NCBI GenBank assembly: GCA_934317005.1
Contig: CAKREB010000015.1
Coordinates: 1-64,000 of the forward strand
Direction of reading: 5' to 3'
DNA: 64,000 bases
Origin: an uncultured Lachnospiraceae bacterium
GTDB taxonomy: Bacteria; Bacillota; Clostridia; Lachnospirales; Lachnospiraceae
Below, one piece after another: positions 51,914 through 60,610 of the stretch (its first letter is position 1; the number at the start of each line of letters is the position of its first letter). The position numbers and the translations under genes are program-made. The notes beneath the pieces are model-generated. The model saw only the letters and a program-made list of their open reading frames with translations, did no database searches and was not told the origin of the DNA.

Positions 51914-54055
51914 TTAACGCAGCTTTCTCTCCCATTCATGCAGTTTTTTCAACGCCTCCGGATTTTGCTTTTCCAAACGCTTCTCCAGCTTAACGCGATA
52001 CTTTTCTAACTTCTCTAAAACTTCCGGATTATCATGACGCAGCTGCTCTCTGATCTTGCGTCTGCGCTTTTCTAACAATTCTAATATGATTGCCTTATTC
52101 TGCTGCTTCGACAACTGCTCCGGAAGCTCATCCATGTGCAGTTCCATACGACGCAAAAACTCATCCTCATCAATCGCACCAAAGTGTTTCCACGTGGCAA
52201 GATAATGCTCCAGACCTTCTTCTGCCAACTCTTCTAACTCAGGAAGCTCATGAATATGTTTGATTACATAGTGCACCTGCTTTTCAATCTGATTAACCGT
52301 GTCATCACCAAATGCCCACGCAAATTCTTCCAACGTATTTTCTGCTTCTGCAGAAATACTCTGAATCCGCTGACGCTCTCTGTCATCCAGTCCTTCTAAC
52401 TCATACGGTTCGACAATTCCTGCATCATGTAACGCTGCTGTGATGGTTCGACGCACATGCCCCTCTTCGATCAGATGACCGATTCCAAGCTTACGCATTT
52501 TCTCATTAACCGAACCCTTATGCTCTGTTATGTAAAACTGTATTCCTCTGTCTGTCATATTCTTTGCCATAAGCTCAAGACGGTCTGCAGCAGTGATGTC
52601 AAGATCTGTCATAGCTCTTGCGTCAACGATCACAACTTTTGTGTCTTCCTTAAGTGCTGCTTCTATATCTTCCTGAAACGTCTTAATATTTGCAAAAAAC
52701 AGACTTTCGCTAAACTGATAGATGATAACCCCACGGATAGGAAAAGCATGATGATTCCTTTTCAGATCATAAAAATTATCCTTTCCGGGCATCACTCCCA
52801 AAAATGTTCTCGGCGGATTCGTCTGTTGTAAGATTACTGCAACAAATGACAAAACAATACCGATAATAACACCATAGATCGTACCCAGAATCAAAACACC
52901 CAGAAACGCCGCCACAAAAATGTAAAATTCGTTGCGGCTGACCCGAAAAAGACGCTTTGCCAGATGAAACTCAACTACCTTTAGTAATGCAGAAATGACA
53001 ATCGCCGTCAGAACCGGAACAGGCAGATACCCGATAAATCCGGTACCAAACAGCAATAAAACCGTCATTGCACAGGCAGCTACAATAGAAACCATCTGCG
53101 TCTTTCCACCGTATTGATCATTCATCGATGTTCTTGAAATGCTTCCATTGACCGGACAGCATCCCGTTAAAGCTGCTGAAATATTTCCTGCTGCGCATGC
53201 CAATATCTCCCGGTTATCATCAATCTTATAACCGTTTTGAAAGGCAAAATTATTTTCTGACAAAAGGGTTTCTGCCATAACTACAATCGCTACCATCAAG
53301 CCTCTTCCGATCACATGGCTAAAATCAATTCCGGAAAAATCAAATTTCATGAGAGCCGGCAGTCCGTTTTCTACTTGTGATAACAGACGCACTCCATAGG
53401 CATCCACGTGACAAAGCTTTGTCAAACACACACCGGTCACCATGATTACCAGTGCCATTGGAAATTTGGGCATAATCTTTCCGGACAGCAGAATAATCGC
53501 AAGAGCTGCCACGCCAAGCACAACAGAAAGAACATTGATATGCTGCAGTGCCTCCCATATATGTTCTAATAATTCAAACAGTTCACCCGAACCCGAAGTA
53601 CTTCCTAACACTTTAGGAATCTGCATCAAAATAATCGTAGTTGCGATTCCGCTGATAAAGCCTCCCATCACCGGTGTAGAAATGTAATCCACCATCTTTC
53701 CTGCTTTTAAAAAATAAAATAACAGAAGCCACAGTCCTGCAAACAACGCAATCATCGGAACATACTGCATGGCTTTTTCTGATCCCGGCGAAATTCCCAG
53801 CGTCACAAGTGCCGCGCCAACAATCGCCGCCGGTGCTGCATCTACTCCGAAAATAAACTGCGGCGATGTGGAAAACAACGCAAAAAACAGAATCGGAAGC
53901 AGCGAACCATATAATCCATAGACAGCCGGAAGACCGGACACCTCTGCATATCCCATAGAAATCGGAATAGATACCGCTGCGATAATAATTCCTGCAAAAA
54001 TATCCTTTGCCAGATATTCCTTTTTATAACCTCGAATAGTTTGAAACAGCTTCAT
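51914..54055 (-). CDS. SulP-family anion permease with STAS domain and charged C-terminal extension
   Basis: 713 residues. Residues 1-410 form the SLC26/SulP membrane domain (DIFAGIIIAAVSIPISMGYA then EVSGLPAVYGLYGSLLP). Residues about 430-550 are a STAS domain (GVIIYQFSESLFFANIKTFQ, DARAMTDLDITAADRLE). The remaining 160 or so residues are unusual for the family: acidic and helical, then a Lys/Arg/Glu-rich end with two related blocks (NPEVLEKLEKYRVKLEKR and NPEALKKLHEWERKLR) likely to be coiled coil. The transported anion, sulfate or bicarbonate or another, is not determined. The start at 54055 follows AGAAGGGGGAAGGT. Confidence 0.92.
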   Translation of the reverse strand: MKLFQTIRGYKKEYLAKDIFAGIIIAAVSIPISMGYAEVSGLPAVYGLYGSLLPILFFALFSTSPQFIFGVDAAPAAIVGAALVTLGISPGSEKAMQYVPMIALFAGLWLLLFYFLKAGKMVDYISTPVMGGFISGIATTIILMQIPKVLGSTSGSGELFELLEHIWEALQHINVLSVVLGVAALAIILLSGKIMPKFPMALVIMVTGVCLTKLCHVDAYGVRLLSQVENGLPALMKFDFSGIDFSHVIGRGLMVAIVVMAETLLSENNFAFQNGYKIDDNREILACAAGNISAALTGCCPVNGSISRTSMNDQYGGKTQMVSIVAACAMTVLLLFGTGFIGYLPVPVLTAIVISALLKVVEFHLAKRLFRVSRNEFYIFVAAFLGVLILGTIYGVIIGIVLSFVAVILQQTNPPRTFLGVMPGKDNFYDLKRNHHAFPIRGVIIYQFSESLFFANIKTFQEDIEAALKEDTKVVIVDARAMTDLDITAADRLELMAKNMTDRGIQFYITEHKGSVNEKMRKLGIGHLIEEGHVRRTITAALHDAGIVEPYELEGLDDRERQRIQSISAEAENTLEEFAWAFGDDTVNQIEKQVHYVIKHIHELPELEELAEEGLEHYLATWKHFGAIDEDEFLRRMELHMDELPEQLSKQQNKAIILELLEKRRRKIREQLRHDNPEVLEKLEKYRVKLEKRLEKQNPEALKKLHEWERKLR

Positions 54056-54105
54056 ACCTTCCCCCTTCTCTGTTCAACCAGACAAACGAATGCTGACACT
54101 ACATC

Positions 54106-54981
54106 CTACAGCTGCTCTTTGATTTTCTCACAAATAATCTCTGTCTTAGTTAAATCAATCTTATCTTCCTCTAAGATCAAGGTTTCAATCTCATCTGCAC
54201 AAATCTTTCCTCCAAGCGGATTCTTTACACTGTCAATCTTTCCCTGAATCTTAGCGTCTACCGTAGAATACTCAAAAGCAAGTGTCGTATTTAACAGCTT
54301 ACAGTTTTCCATCACAAGATTTTCAATATAACACATTCCCTGCAAGCTCTCAATCGTACAGTTAATTAACGTCAGATTTTTTGCATTCCAGCCAAGATAT
54401 TCTCCGGAAATGAAAGAATCATACACTGTCACGTTTTCTGTATTCCAAAATGCATCCTTTGAAAGCATTTTCGCATGATGGATCTCAACATTTTTTGCCC
54501 CATCAAAGGAATAGTTTCCTGCCAGTTCAAAATCCTGAATCTTCATGTTCTGACAGTTCATGGCAAAATAATCTCCCTTTGCCATGACTCCATTCATGGT
54601 AACATCTTCACAATGCCAGAGAGTTTCTTCTGCATTAGGCAGCATCACATGTTGCAGAGAGAGATTTTTACAACGTCTGAAGTTTTTAGGTGCATCAATT
54701 AGGGCATCCTGAATCGTTACATTTTCTGTATACCAGACACCTGCTCTTGCCATCTCAGCCCATGTACAGTCCTTTGCAGTCACATTTTTTGTATACCACA
54801 ACGGATACTTCCATTGAAACATGCTGTTTTTCATCGCGATATCGCTGCTTTCTTTTAATGGAGATTCTCCTTCCCCAAAAACAGTTTTCTCAATCTCTAA
54901 ATGATCTTCTCCAAACAGCGGACGCTCTCCTGTGAAATATCCCTGTATAATCTTTTTATTTTCCTTTGTATTGTTCTTCAT
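54106..54981 (-). CDS. DUF3737 right-handed beta-helix protein
   Basis: 291 residues. Successive short strands with repeating N-x-T/x-C patterns (KNVTAKDCTWAEMARAGVWY, ENVTIQDALIDAPKNF, NAKNLTLINCTIESLQGM) match the DUF3737 beta-helix family, cytoplasmic by absence of a signal. The opening IIQGYFTGERPLFGE is family-typical. Function is unknown. The start at 54981 follows AGAAAAGAGGTTTTAG. It lies 50 bp upstream of sulP on the same strand and faces the dpaA promoter region divergently. Confidence 0.88.
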   Translation of the reverse strand: MKNNTKENKKIIQGYFTGERPLFGEDHLEIEKTVFGEGESPLKESSDIAMKNSMFQWKYPLWYTKNVTAKDCTWAEMARAGVWYTENVTIQDALIDAPKNFRRCKNLSLQHVMLPNAEETLWHCEDVTMNGVMAKGDYFAMNCQNMKIQDFELAGNYSFDGAKNVEIHHAKMLSKDAFWNTENVTVYDSFISGEYLGWNAKNLTLINCTIESLQGMCYIENLVMENCKLLNTTLAFEYSTVDAKIQGKIDSVKNPLGGKICADEIETLILEEDKIDLTKTEIICEKIKEQL

Positions 54982-55046
54982 CTAAAACCTCTTTTCTGTA
55001 TCTGTTTATTCCCCTTACCGCCAAATACACGTAATATCATAATACG

Positions 55047-55097
55047 CTTTTTCAAAATAGTCTATACTTTTTCAAAATACTCTATACTTTTCCAAAG
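55047..55097. repeat. Tandem 20-bp direct repeats in the DUF3737-dpaA divergent promoter region
   Basis: Two full copies, CTTTTTCAAAATAGTCTATA (55047-55066) and CTTTTTCAAAATACTCTATA (55067-55086), followed by a partial third (CTTTTCCAAAG). A 20-bp period is two helical turns, as expected for a protein bound on one DNA face. LytTR regulators bind repeats with similar spacing, but no direct link is shown. Confidence 0.75.
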
Positions 55098-55187
55098 GAT
55101 TACGTTAAAATCTAACACCAATCTGTTTTCTGCTGCATAAGATGTTACTAACCATATATACTTTCCATTTCAGGTAGGAGGAATTTT

Positions 55188-55997
55188 ATGCAAACAGACT
55201 CTTCTCTTGAAACAGATCGCCGACAGCAATATCTTATCGCATCATTTATGCGCAGTGGTTATCCTGTCATTCTTGCCAAAGATGCCTCTGCACTTGATCT
55301 GACTGCTTCCAGTGTTTCGGAAACCGATCATAAAATCCTTGTATTACTGCCAATCCCCGCCACTGCATCTCTGCTAAAGGAGCTACAGGGCACACTTCAT
55401 TCCAATCATATTGTTTTAGGCGGCAATCTTCCAAAGGATTTTACAAATTTTTGCGTTTCCAGAAAAATCTCTTATATTGACTACTTTAAATATCCTGAAA
55501 TCGCACTTCAAAATGCTGTAGCTACCGCCGAAGGTGCTATCTGCAATGCCATACAGCTAAGCTGCTTTAATCTGCAGGGCAGTCATGCACTGGTCATAGG
55601 CTTTGGCAAATGCGGTGAGATCCTTGCCGACAAACTGGCCGGTATGAAATGCCACGTTTCGGTTTCTACGCGGGATTCCATTGCCAAAGCTCGTGCGGTA
55701 TCATATGGTTACACTCTGTTTGCCAAAGATTCTTATCAGGATTGTGACCTGATTTTTAATACTGCCCCGGCACTTGTAATCACTCCCAAAGTCATTGACC
55801 GGCTAAAAAGTGACACTGTTATCATTGACATCGCATCAAGTCCCGGCGGAACTGATTTTAACTACTGCCTAAAAAAAGGAATCACCGCAAAGCACTGTCC
55901 CGGTCTTCCCGGACGATTTTCTCCGAAAACTTCTGCCGAAATTCTTTTGGAGCACATTCAGGATAAAGTGGCAGAACTTTATTTTTCCCAAAATTGA
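55188..55997 (+). CDS. dpaA: Dipicolinate synthase subunit A
   Basis: 269 residues. A Rossmann domain in the C-terminal half has HALVIGFGKCGEILADKL and later DTVIIDIASSPGGTDF followed by AKHCPGLPGRFSPKTSAEIL, the typical end of SpoVFA. With DpaB it converts a lysine-pathway intermediate to dipicolinic acid in the mother cell of sporulating bacteria. The start at 55188 follows TAGGAGGAATTTT. Sporulation genes are normally sigma-K dependent; I did not identify a sigma-K promoter with confidence. The product is slightly shorter than the Bacillus protein at the N-terminus. Confidence 0.95.
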   Translation: MQTDSSLETDRRQQYLIASFMRSGYPVILAKDASALDLTASSVSETDHKILVLLPIPATASLLKELQGTLHSNHIVLGGNLPKDFTNFCVSRKISYIDYFKYPEIALQNAVATAEGAICNAIQLSCFNLQGSHALVIGFGKCGEILADKLAGMKCHVSVSTRDSIAKARAVSYGYTLFAKDSYQDCDLIFNTAPALVITPKVIDRLKSDTVIIDIASSPGGTDFNYCLKKGITAKHCPGLPGRFSPKTSAEILLEHIQDKVAELYFSQN

Positions 55998-55999
55998 TG

Positions 56000-56080
56000 T
56001 CTGCGCGCACCAGACACCATTTTCTAAGCAGAGTACGGCATACTCTTTATCAACAATGGTGCGCAGAAATGAGGATTTCT
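56000..56080 (+). promoter_or_regulatory. Structured leader copy B (dpaA-dpaB intergenic)
   Basis: TCTGC (56000-56004), 2-nt bulge GC, GCACC (56007-56011) pair with GGTGC and GCAGA (56058-56067), ten pairs. The 46-nt loop contains hairpin AGAGTA/TACTCT. The stem base is followed by exactly 13 nt (AATGAGGATTTCT) before the dpaB start. The element begins 3 nt after the dpaA stop. Confidence 0.65.
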
Positions 56081-56686
56081 ATGAATTCTATGGATAAGAA
56101 ACTACAGACACCGGTCACTGTTGGATTTGCGATCACCGGTTCTTTTTGCACGTATAGTAAAATACTAGAGGTACTTTCTTCTATGGTTGAAAACGGTTTC
56201 CATGTTATTCCCATTTTTTCAGAACACAGCAGTTCCATGAATAACCGCTTCCACAAAGCCGATGATTTTGTCAAAAAAGTTCAGGAAATCACACATGAAA
56301 ACGGAATTTTTACCATTCAGGAAGCGGAACCGATCGGCCCAAAGGGCTATCTGGACGCTTTAGTCATCGCTCCCTGCACCGGAAACACTTTAGCAAAACT
56401 CTGTCACGGTATCACAGACACCACAGTCTTAATGGCAGCAAAGGCACATCTTCGAAACGAAAAACCACTAGTCATTTCTGTATCAACAAATGATGCACTT
56501 GGCATCAACTTTAAAAATCTTGGACAGCTCATGAACATGAAAAATATATACTTCGTTCCATTCGGGCAGGATAATTACTCACAAAAGACCAACTCCATGA
56601 TCGCACACGTTTCCCTGATTCCTGAAACCGTTCTTGCAGCTCTTGACGGCAGACAGTTACAACCGGTCATTCGTTCACCGTTTTAA
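56081..56686 (+). CDS. dpaB: Dipicolinate synthase subunit B
   Basis: 201 residues, the SpoVFB size. A flavoprotein-like fold: VGFAITGSFCTYSKILEVLS, VIPIFSEH, and ALVIAPCTGNTLAKLCHGIT with LMAAKAHLRNEKPLVIS. It completes the DpaAB enzyme. The start at 56081 is used rather than a frame extension to 55994 that would overlap dpaA, because leader copy B and its GAGGATT ribosome site lie directly upstream and the shorter form matches the family. Confidence 0.95.
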   Translation: MNSMDKKLQTPVTVGFAITGSFCTYSKILEVLSSMVENGFHVIPIFSEHSSSMNNRFHKADDFVKKVQEITHENGIFTIQEAEPIGPKGYLDALVIAPCTGNTLAKLCHGITDTTVLMAAKAHLRNEKPLVISVSTNDALGINFKNLGQLMNMKNIYFVPFGQDNYSQKTNSMIAHVSLIPETVLAALDGRQLQPVIRSPF

Positions 56687-56691
56687 AAAAG

Positions 56692-56855
56692 GGCACCGCC
56701 AGCGCTGGTGCCCTAGCAAGAATTTCGGAGAAATTCTTGTTGGTGTACCACTACTGTACGAGCAATTTCCTATAAAGTAAAAAGAGAGAACGCAGACGCA
56801 TTCTCTCTTGGTACCACTACTGTGGAGTAAAAATCATTCACACAGTAGTGGTGTC
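56692..56855 (-). repeat. Four-hairpin terminator array after cdaR (array 2)
   Basis: Read on the minus strand from the cdaR stop: CACCACTACTGTG / CACAGTAGTGGTA; then AGAGAGAA / TTCTCTCT with TTTTT; then the motif TACAGTAGTGGTACACC; then AAGAATTT / AAATTCTT; then GGGCACCAGCG / CGGTGCCC with TTTTTT. Three modules match array 1 at 32700-32866 in the same order. The region lies between convergent cdaR and dpaB. Confidence 0.85.
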
Positions 56856-58229
56856 CTAATTTTGATCGTTGGACGGTTCCTCTGTCGGTGCTTCCGTCAC
56901 GTCCGGCTCCTGTGTTGCCTCCGGTGTCGGGGTTGCTTCCTCACTATGTGTCTGCTTTCGTCTGCGGATGTTGATCTGCAGCTTCACGTTTCTAACTAAC
57001 TTACAGGTATCTGCCAGATTTAACTTTACCGGTACCTTATGCACTCCCACGCCAAGACCTGTACAGTCTATCTGTGCTGAAAACGCATTGTCCGGCATAG
57101 CCGATAAAACAGATTCCCTTCCCTCCACAGTAAGCTCAACGGTGGATGGATCATCGTATAGCTCTGCGATGTATTTACTATTTACGTTTGTAAACTGTAT
57201 CTTTTCTGTCGATATCCGAATCTTCTTTCTCATTAACGGTTCTATCACTATTTTAATCGAAATCTTCTGATACTCTTCCGGCACCGTGATGCGGTCTGAC
57301 AGATACTGTGAAACCTCCACTTCCTGCTCTAAAGAAGTAGACGTACTTGTCATATCTGTTACATCAACCGGTATAACAATATTTGATACATTTGCCAATG
57401 CTTTTTCTGGACCGGCTATCTCTATATTTTCCGGAAGGCAGTTTGCTTCAACATATTCATATCCTGCTGCCGGTTTTCCCGTTACTTCTACCTTAACCGG
57501 AACCGTCTTATTCTGTAACAGCTTTGCACGAACCTTTACTCTGGTATCGCTAAATGACAAGGTAGAGGATGTCACCTTATTGCCACGCTTATCATATGCA
57601 ATCGGTTCTAACATCTTCACAAAGTTCTGACTTGCCCCATTCACATTTAATGTAACCTTTACTGAAGTGATGCGGTCTACCACAGAACTCCCTCCGGTTA
57701 CTTCTATTACATTTGGTCTGGCAATACACTCACCTACCGTGTAACCTGCTGCCGGACTTCCCTGTGTGTCAACAGAAACCTTCACCTGCTTCGTTTCCAT
57801 GTCTTCCAAAGACACCTTTAACACCTGATTGCACTCCAAAACCACATCAGAGGATACATCCTTTTTTAAATGTACCTTGATTGCTACCGCATTGACAGAA
57901 GAAAGCTCTGACAGATCAGCCGTTGCACTAATATCATCTGCCTCCAGGTTGTCTACTACACTTCTCTTACCACGTACCGAAACATTTGCCGTGTTTCCTT
58001 CTACCACCTCATATACCTTATTTACAGAATGCAGTGCCTCCTCATTCGTTGTCTGAACAGGAACCACAAAACTTTTTGTTTTATAAGGATCATCTATATT
58101 CATGATCAGGAGCCACACAATAGCGGCTACGATAATTGATAACAATTTAATAGAAAGATTGTGAAACAAAATCTGTTTCCAAAACTCCACAATGTTTTTC
58201 TTTCTCTCATCTCTGTTGATCCGATCCAT
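56856..58229 (-). CDS. cdaR: CdaA regulatory protein CdaR (YbbR-repeat)
   Basis: 457 residues. One N-terminal membrane helix (IKLLSIIVAAIVWLLIMNI, about 28-46) followed by four YbbR-type beta repeats outside the membrane, with recurring VxVxxxGxPAxGY patterns such as VEVTGKPAAGYEYVEANCLP. The C-terminus is a Thr/Pro/Glu-rich tail (EEATPTPEATQEPDVTEAP). It modulates CdaA diadenylate cyclase, encoded directly upstream (18-bp gap). The start at 58229 follows GAGGGG. Confidence 0.93.
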   Translation of the reverse strand: MDRINRDERKKNIVEFWKQILFHNLSIKLLSIIVAAIVWLLIMNIDDPYKTKSFVVPVQTTNEEALHSVNKVYEVVEGNTANVSVRGKRSVVDNLEADDISATADLSELSSVNAVAIKVHLKKDVSSDVVLECNQVLKVSLEDMETKQVKVSVDTQGSPAAGYTVGECIARPNVIEVTGGSSVVDRITSVKVTLNVNGASQNFVKMLEPIAYDKRGNKVTSSTLSFSDTRVKVRAKLLQNKTVPVKVEVTGKPAAGYEYVEANCLPENIEIAGPEKALANVSNIVIPVDVTDMTSTSTSLEQEVEVSQYLSDRITVPEEYQKISIKIVIEPLMRKKIRISTEKIQFTNVNSKYIAELYDDPSTVELTVEGRESVLSAMPDNAFSAQIDCTGLGVGVHKVPVKLNLADTCKLVRNVKLQINIRRRKQTHSEEATPTPEATQEPDVTEAPTEEPSNDQN

Positions 58230-58247
58230 TGTCCGTGCCCCTCCTCT

Positions 58248-59144
58248 CTATTTTTCTTTTCCTACAGAAGTCTTACTCCTGCTTACCGTTCTGCTGATTC
58301 GGAATCTCCTCTTCTCCTTCTTTTCACTTCCCTTGCCCTGTACCTCTATAAGCTTCTTCTTCAAAAGCTCTCCATCAATATTTCGAAGCAGCTTTCCACG
58401 CACAGCAACAGAGATTCTTCCTGTTTCTTCTGATACGATGATCGTCAGACTGTCACTCACTTCACTGATTCCCACACCTGCACGATGACGGGTTCCTAAC
58501 TCCTTTGACAGTCCTAAATTATCAGACAAAGGAAGGTAGCAGGTTGCCGACACGATTCTGTCATTTCGTATGATGACTGCCCCATCATGCAAAGGTGTGT
58601 TATGTTCAAAAATATTGATCAGAAGCTGACTGCTGATTGCTGAATCAATATTGATTCCCGTGCGCTCATACTCTGCCAGACTGATATCCTTTTCTAAGAT
58701 CATCAGAGCCCCTGTCTTTGCCTTTGCAAGTTCTACTGTCGCTTTTACGATCTCATTGATCGAACGGTCTGAAAAACGTTCCTCTTTATCCTTCGAATCA
58801 TCAAAAGGAATGATCGATGTCACAAAGTTCTTGCGCCCCAGTTCCTCCAGTGCCTTTCTAAGCTCCGGCTGAAATACAACTGCCAACGCTGTGATACCAA
58901 TCGTAACGACCTTGTTAAACAGCCACAAGATTGCACTCATATCTAAAAAATATGCTACAAGATAGCACAGTAACAATACTACGATTCCTTTTAAAAGCGT
59001 CCACGCTCTTGTCTTACGCACCCACAAAATAATATGATACAGGGTAAACGCAATGATAATAATCTCCACCACATCAATTAATGTCATTTTCGGTAAAGAA
59101 AGAAAAAGAATGGTGTCTTTGAGCACTTGAATGATTGACTCCAT
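58248..59144 (-). CDS. cdaA: Membrane diadenylate cyclase CdaA
   Basis: 298 residues. Three N-terminal membrane helices (IDVVEIIIIAFTLYHIILW, GIVVLLLCYLVAYF, LFNKVVTIGITALAVVF) precede the DAC domain with DGA in NTPLHDGAVII and RHR in LGTRHRAGVGI, the cyclic-di-AMP synthesis motifs. The C-terminus is a basic Lys/Arg/Ser tail of about 30 residues (KKEKRRFRISRTVSRSKTS) not seen in the shorter Bacillus protein. The start at 59144 follows GGAAGGAGAGG. First gene of cdaA-cdaR; two uncharacterised membrane genes lie upstream. Confidence 0.96.
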   Translation of the reverse strand: MESIIQVLKDTILFLSLPKMTLIDVVEIIIIAFTLYHIILWVRKTRAWTLLKGIVVLLLCYLVAYFLDMSAILWLFNKVVTIGITALAVVFQPELRKALEELGRKNFVTSIIPFDDSKDKEERFSDRSINEIVKATVELAKAKTGALMILEKDISLAEYERTGINIDSAISSQLLINIFEHNTPLHDGAVIIRNDRIVSATCYLPLSDNLGLSKELGTRHRAGVGISEVSDSLTIIVSEETGRISVAVRGKLLRNIDGELLKKKLIEVQGKGSEKKEKRRFRISRTVSRSKTSVGKEK

Positions 59145-59223
59145 GTTTACCTCTCCTTCCCGCACCTTCTGTCACAGACTCAGATTTGTGCGTTATATTT
59201 TAATCAACTCTACACAGATATAG

Positions 59224-60207
59224 TTACATCTGTTGTTCCTCTGTTTCCTTGCTTTCTTCTGTCTTATCAAGCTCAGGCATATGCTCTGAAAAATGCCTTG
59301 CATTAATCCGCTTGATCCGCTTACTTGGTGCTGCAACGTTCATCTTTGGTACAGCGCGTACATAATAATAATATTCCTCATCCTCAAACTGTAAGTTTTC
59401 CACTCCGGCATAGTTTAAAGCCAGACGCATAAACTGTATGATCCAGACGATCACGGCTGAAACAACTGTTCCAACTAAAAACCGCACCGTATTAATACTG
59501 ATATCCAAAAGATAATTCACGATCAGAAACAAAATCATGTTTGAAACAGTTCCTGCAATAATGGCAAGTTCAAACGAATAATCCCACTCGCGGTTACGAA
59601 TAATGTAAACCAAAACTGCTACAACCGAAAAAATAGCGATCATCACGTACATTTCCCTGTCGCTGCTAAACTGCTGCAGTACAACGTGATATAGGTTGAT
59701 GCTGGTATCGGTCGATGTGCTGACTACAGATGTAACCGCCTGCAGCAGATAATAAATTCCAACACCACACACGATCGGTATCACCGCTACCGGTGTCATC
59801 GTAAGCCCCAGAAAAACCGGAATACCATATGCCAGATGAAGTGGCACGGCAATCGGTATTGCAAACATAATATACGCATGTTTCGGCAAAAATTTGGCAT
59901 ATCCAAAATAAAAGATGGCAAATATTACCGCTACAACAAGTGCTAACATCTTTGATACATAAAAAATATGCACTGTGACAAATACTGCCGCTGTAAATAA
60001 AAGAACGCCTCCCGGCATAAAAATACTGACAACAGCCATAACAAGTTCGGCATACAGATTATTCAATGTCGGATTGTACCCGATCGTCCTGTTGATGGAA
60101 GCAAACACAATAAATCCGAGAATCCCACGAAAGAGTGCATCTAAAAAGAAAGCATATTTCTGATAAAATTTCTGTATATGTTCCTTAAACACCAGTAGCT
60201 GTGTCAT
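59224..60207 (-). CDS. Polytopic membrane protein of unknown function upstream of cdaA
   Basis: 327 residues with about nine hydrophobic helices (LFRGILGFIVFAS, ELVMAVVSIFMPGGVLLFTA, FAIPIAVPLHLAYGIPVFLG, VAVIPIVCGVGIYYLLQAV and others) and a soluble C-terminal tail of about 60 residues (EDEEYYYYVRAVPKMNVAAP). No transporter signature is recognised. The start at 60207 follows ACAAGGAGGAAACAGG and lies inside the end of the gene upstream (23-bp overlap), so the two are translationally coupled. About 80 bp separate it from cdaA; co-transcription is likely, suggesting an envelope or c-di-AMP role. Confidence 0.8.
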   Translation of the reverse strand: MTQLLVFKEHIQKFYQKYAFFLDALFRGILGFIVFASINRTIGYNPTLNNLYAELVMAVVSIFMPGGVLLFTAAVFVTVHIFYVSKMLALVVAVIFAIFYFGYAKFLPKHAYIMFAIPIAVPLHLAYGIPVFLGLTMTPVAVIPIVCGVGIYYLLQAVTSVVSTSTDTSINLYHVVLQQFSSDREMYVMIAIFSVVAVLVYIIRNREWDYSFELAIIAGTVSNMILFLIVNYLLDISINTVRFLVGTVVSAVIVWIIQFMRLALNYAGVENLQFEDEEYYYYVRAVPKMNVAAPSKRIKRINARHFSEHMPELDKTEESKETEEQQM

Positions 60208-60610
60208 TCCCTGTTTCCTCCTTGTCCTGTATATAGAACTCTTCTAACTCCTTGAGTTTATCGCAATAATTTTGCAGGATAATCTGATTTTGTTCGTATT
60301 TTCTACTGTAATGTCTGTACGAAAAATATCCACTACACAACACGATTCCCAAATAAATTCCAAGTACAACTATACCAATGCTCCAATATTGCAGCCGGAC
60401 AATATTTACAAAAATGTAATCGGCATGATACAGTGCAACCAAAAATAAGATCAATACATAACTGACCGTACAGCTTCCAACAGAAGACATAACATGAGAG
60501 CGGACATAATCTGTTTTATAATATCCGCCCTCCTTAATTATTTTACTATATTTCTTTTCTTCGTCTAAAGCTAACTGCGTCATAATATGCACTTTTTTTT
60601 CATTTACCAT
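60185..60610 (-). CDS. Small two-helix membrane protein of unknown function
   Basis: 141 residues: a charged N-terminal region (about 1-45), two membrane helices (VGSCTVSYVLILFLVALYHA and WSIGIVVLGIYLGIVLCSGY) and a helical, probably coiled-coil C-terminus (YEQNQIILQNYCDKLKELEE). The start at 60610 follows GGGAGAG. Its 3' end overlaps the next gene by 23 bp. First gene of the four-gene run leading to cdaA-cdaR. Not recognised. Confidence 0.78.
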   Translation of the reverse strand: MVNEKKVHIMTQLALDEEKKYSKIIKEGGYYKTDYVRSHVMSSVGSCTVSYVLILFLVALYHADYIFVNIVRLQYWSIGIVVLGIYLGIVLCSGYFSYRHYSRKYEQNQIILQNYCDKLKELEEFYIQDKEETGNDTATGV

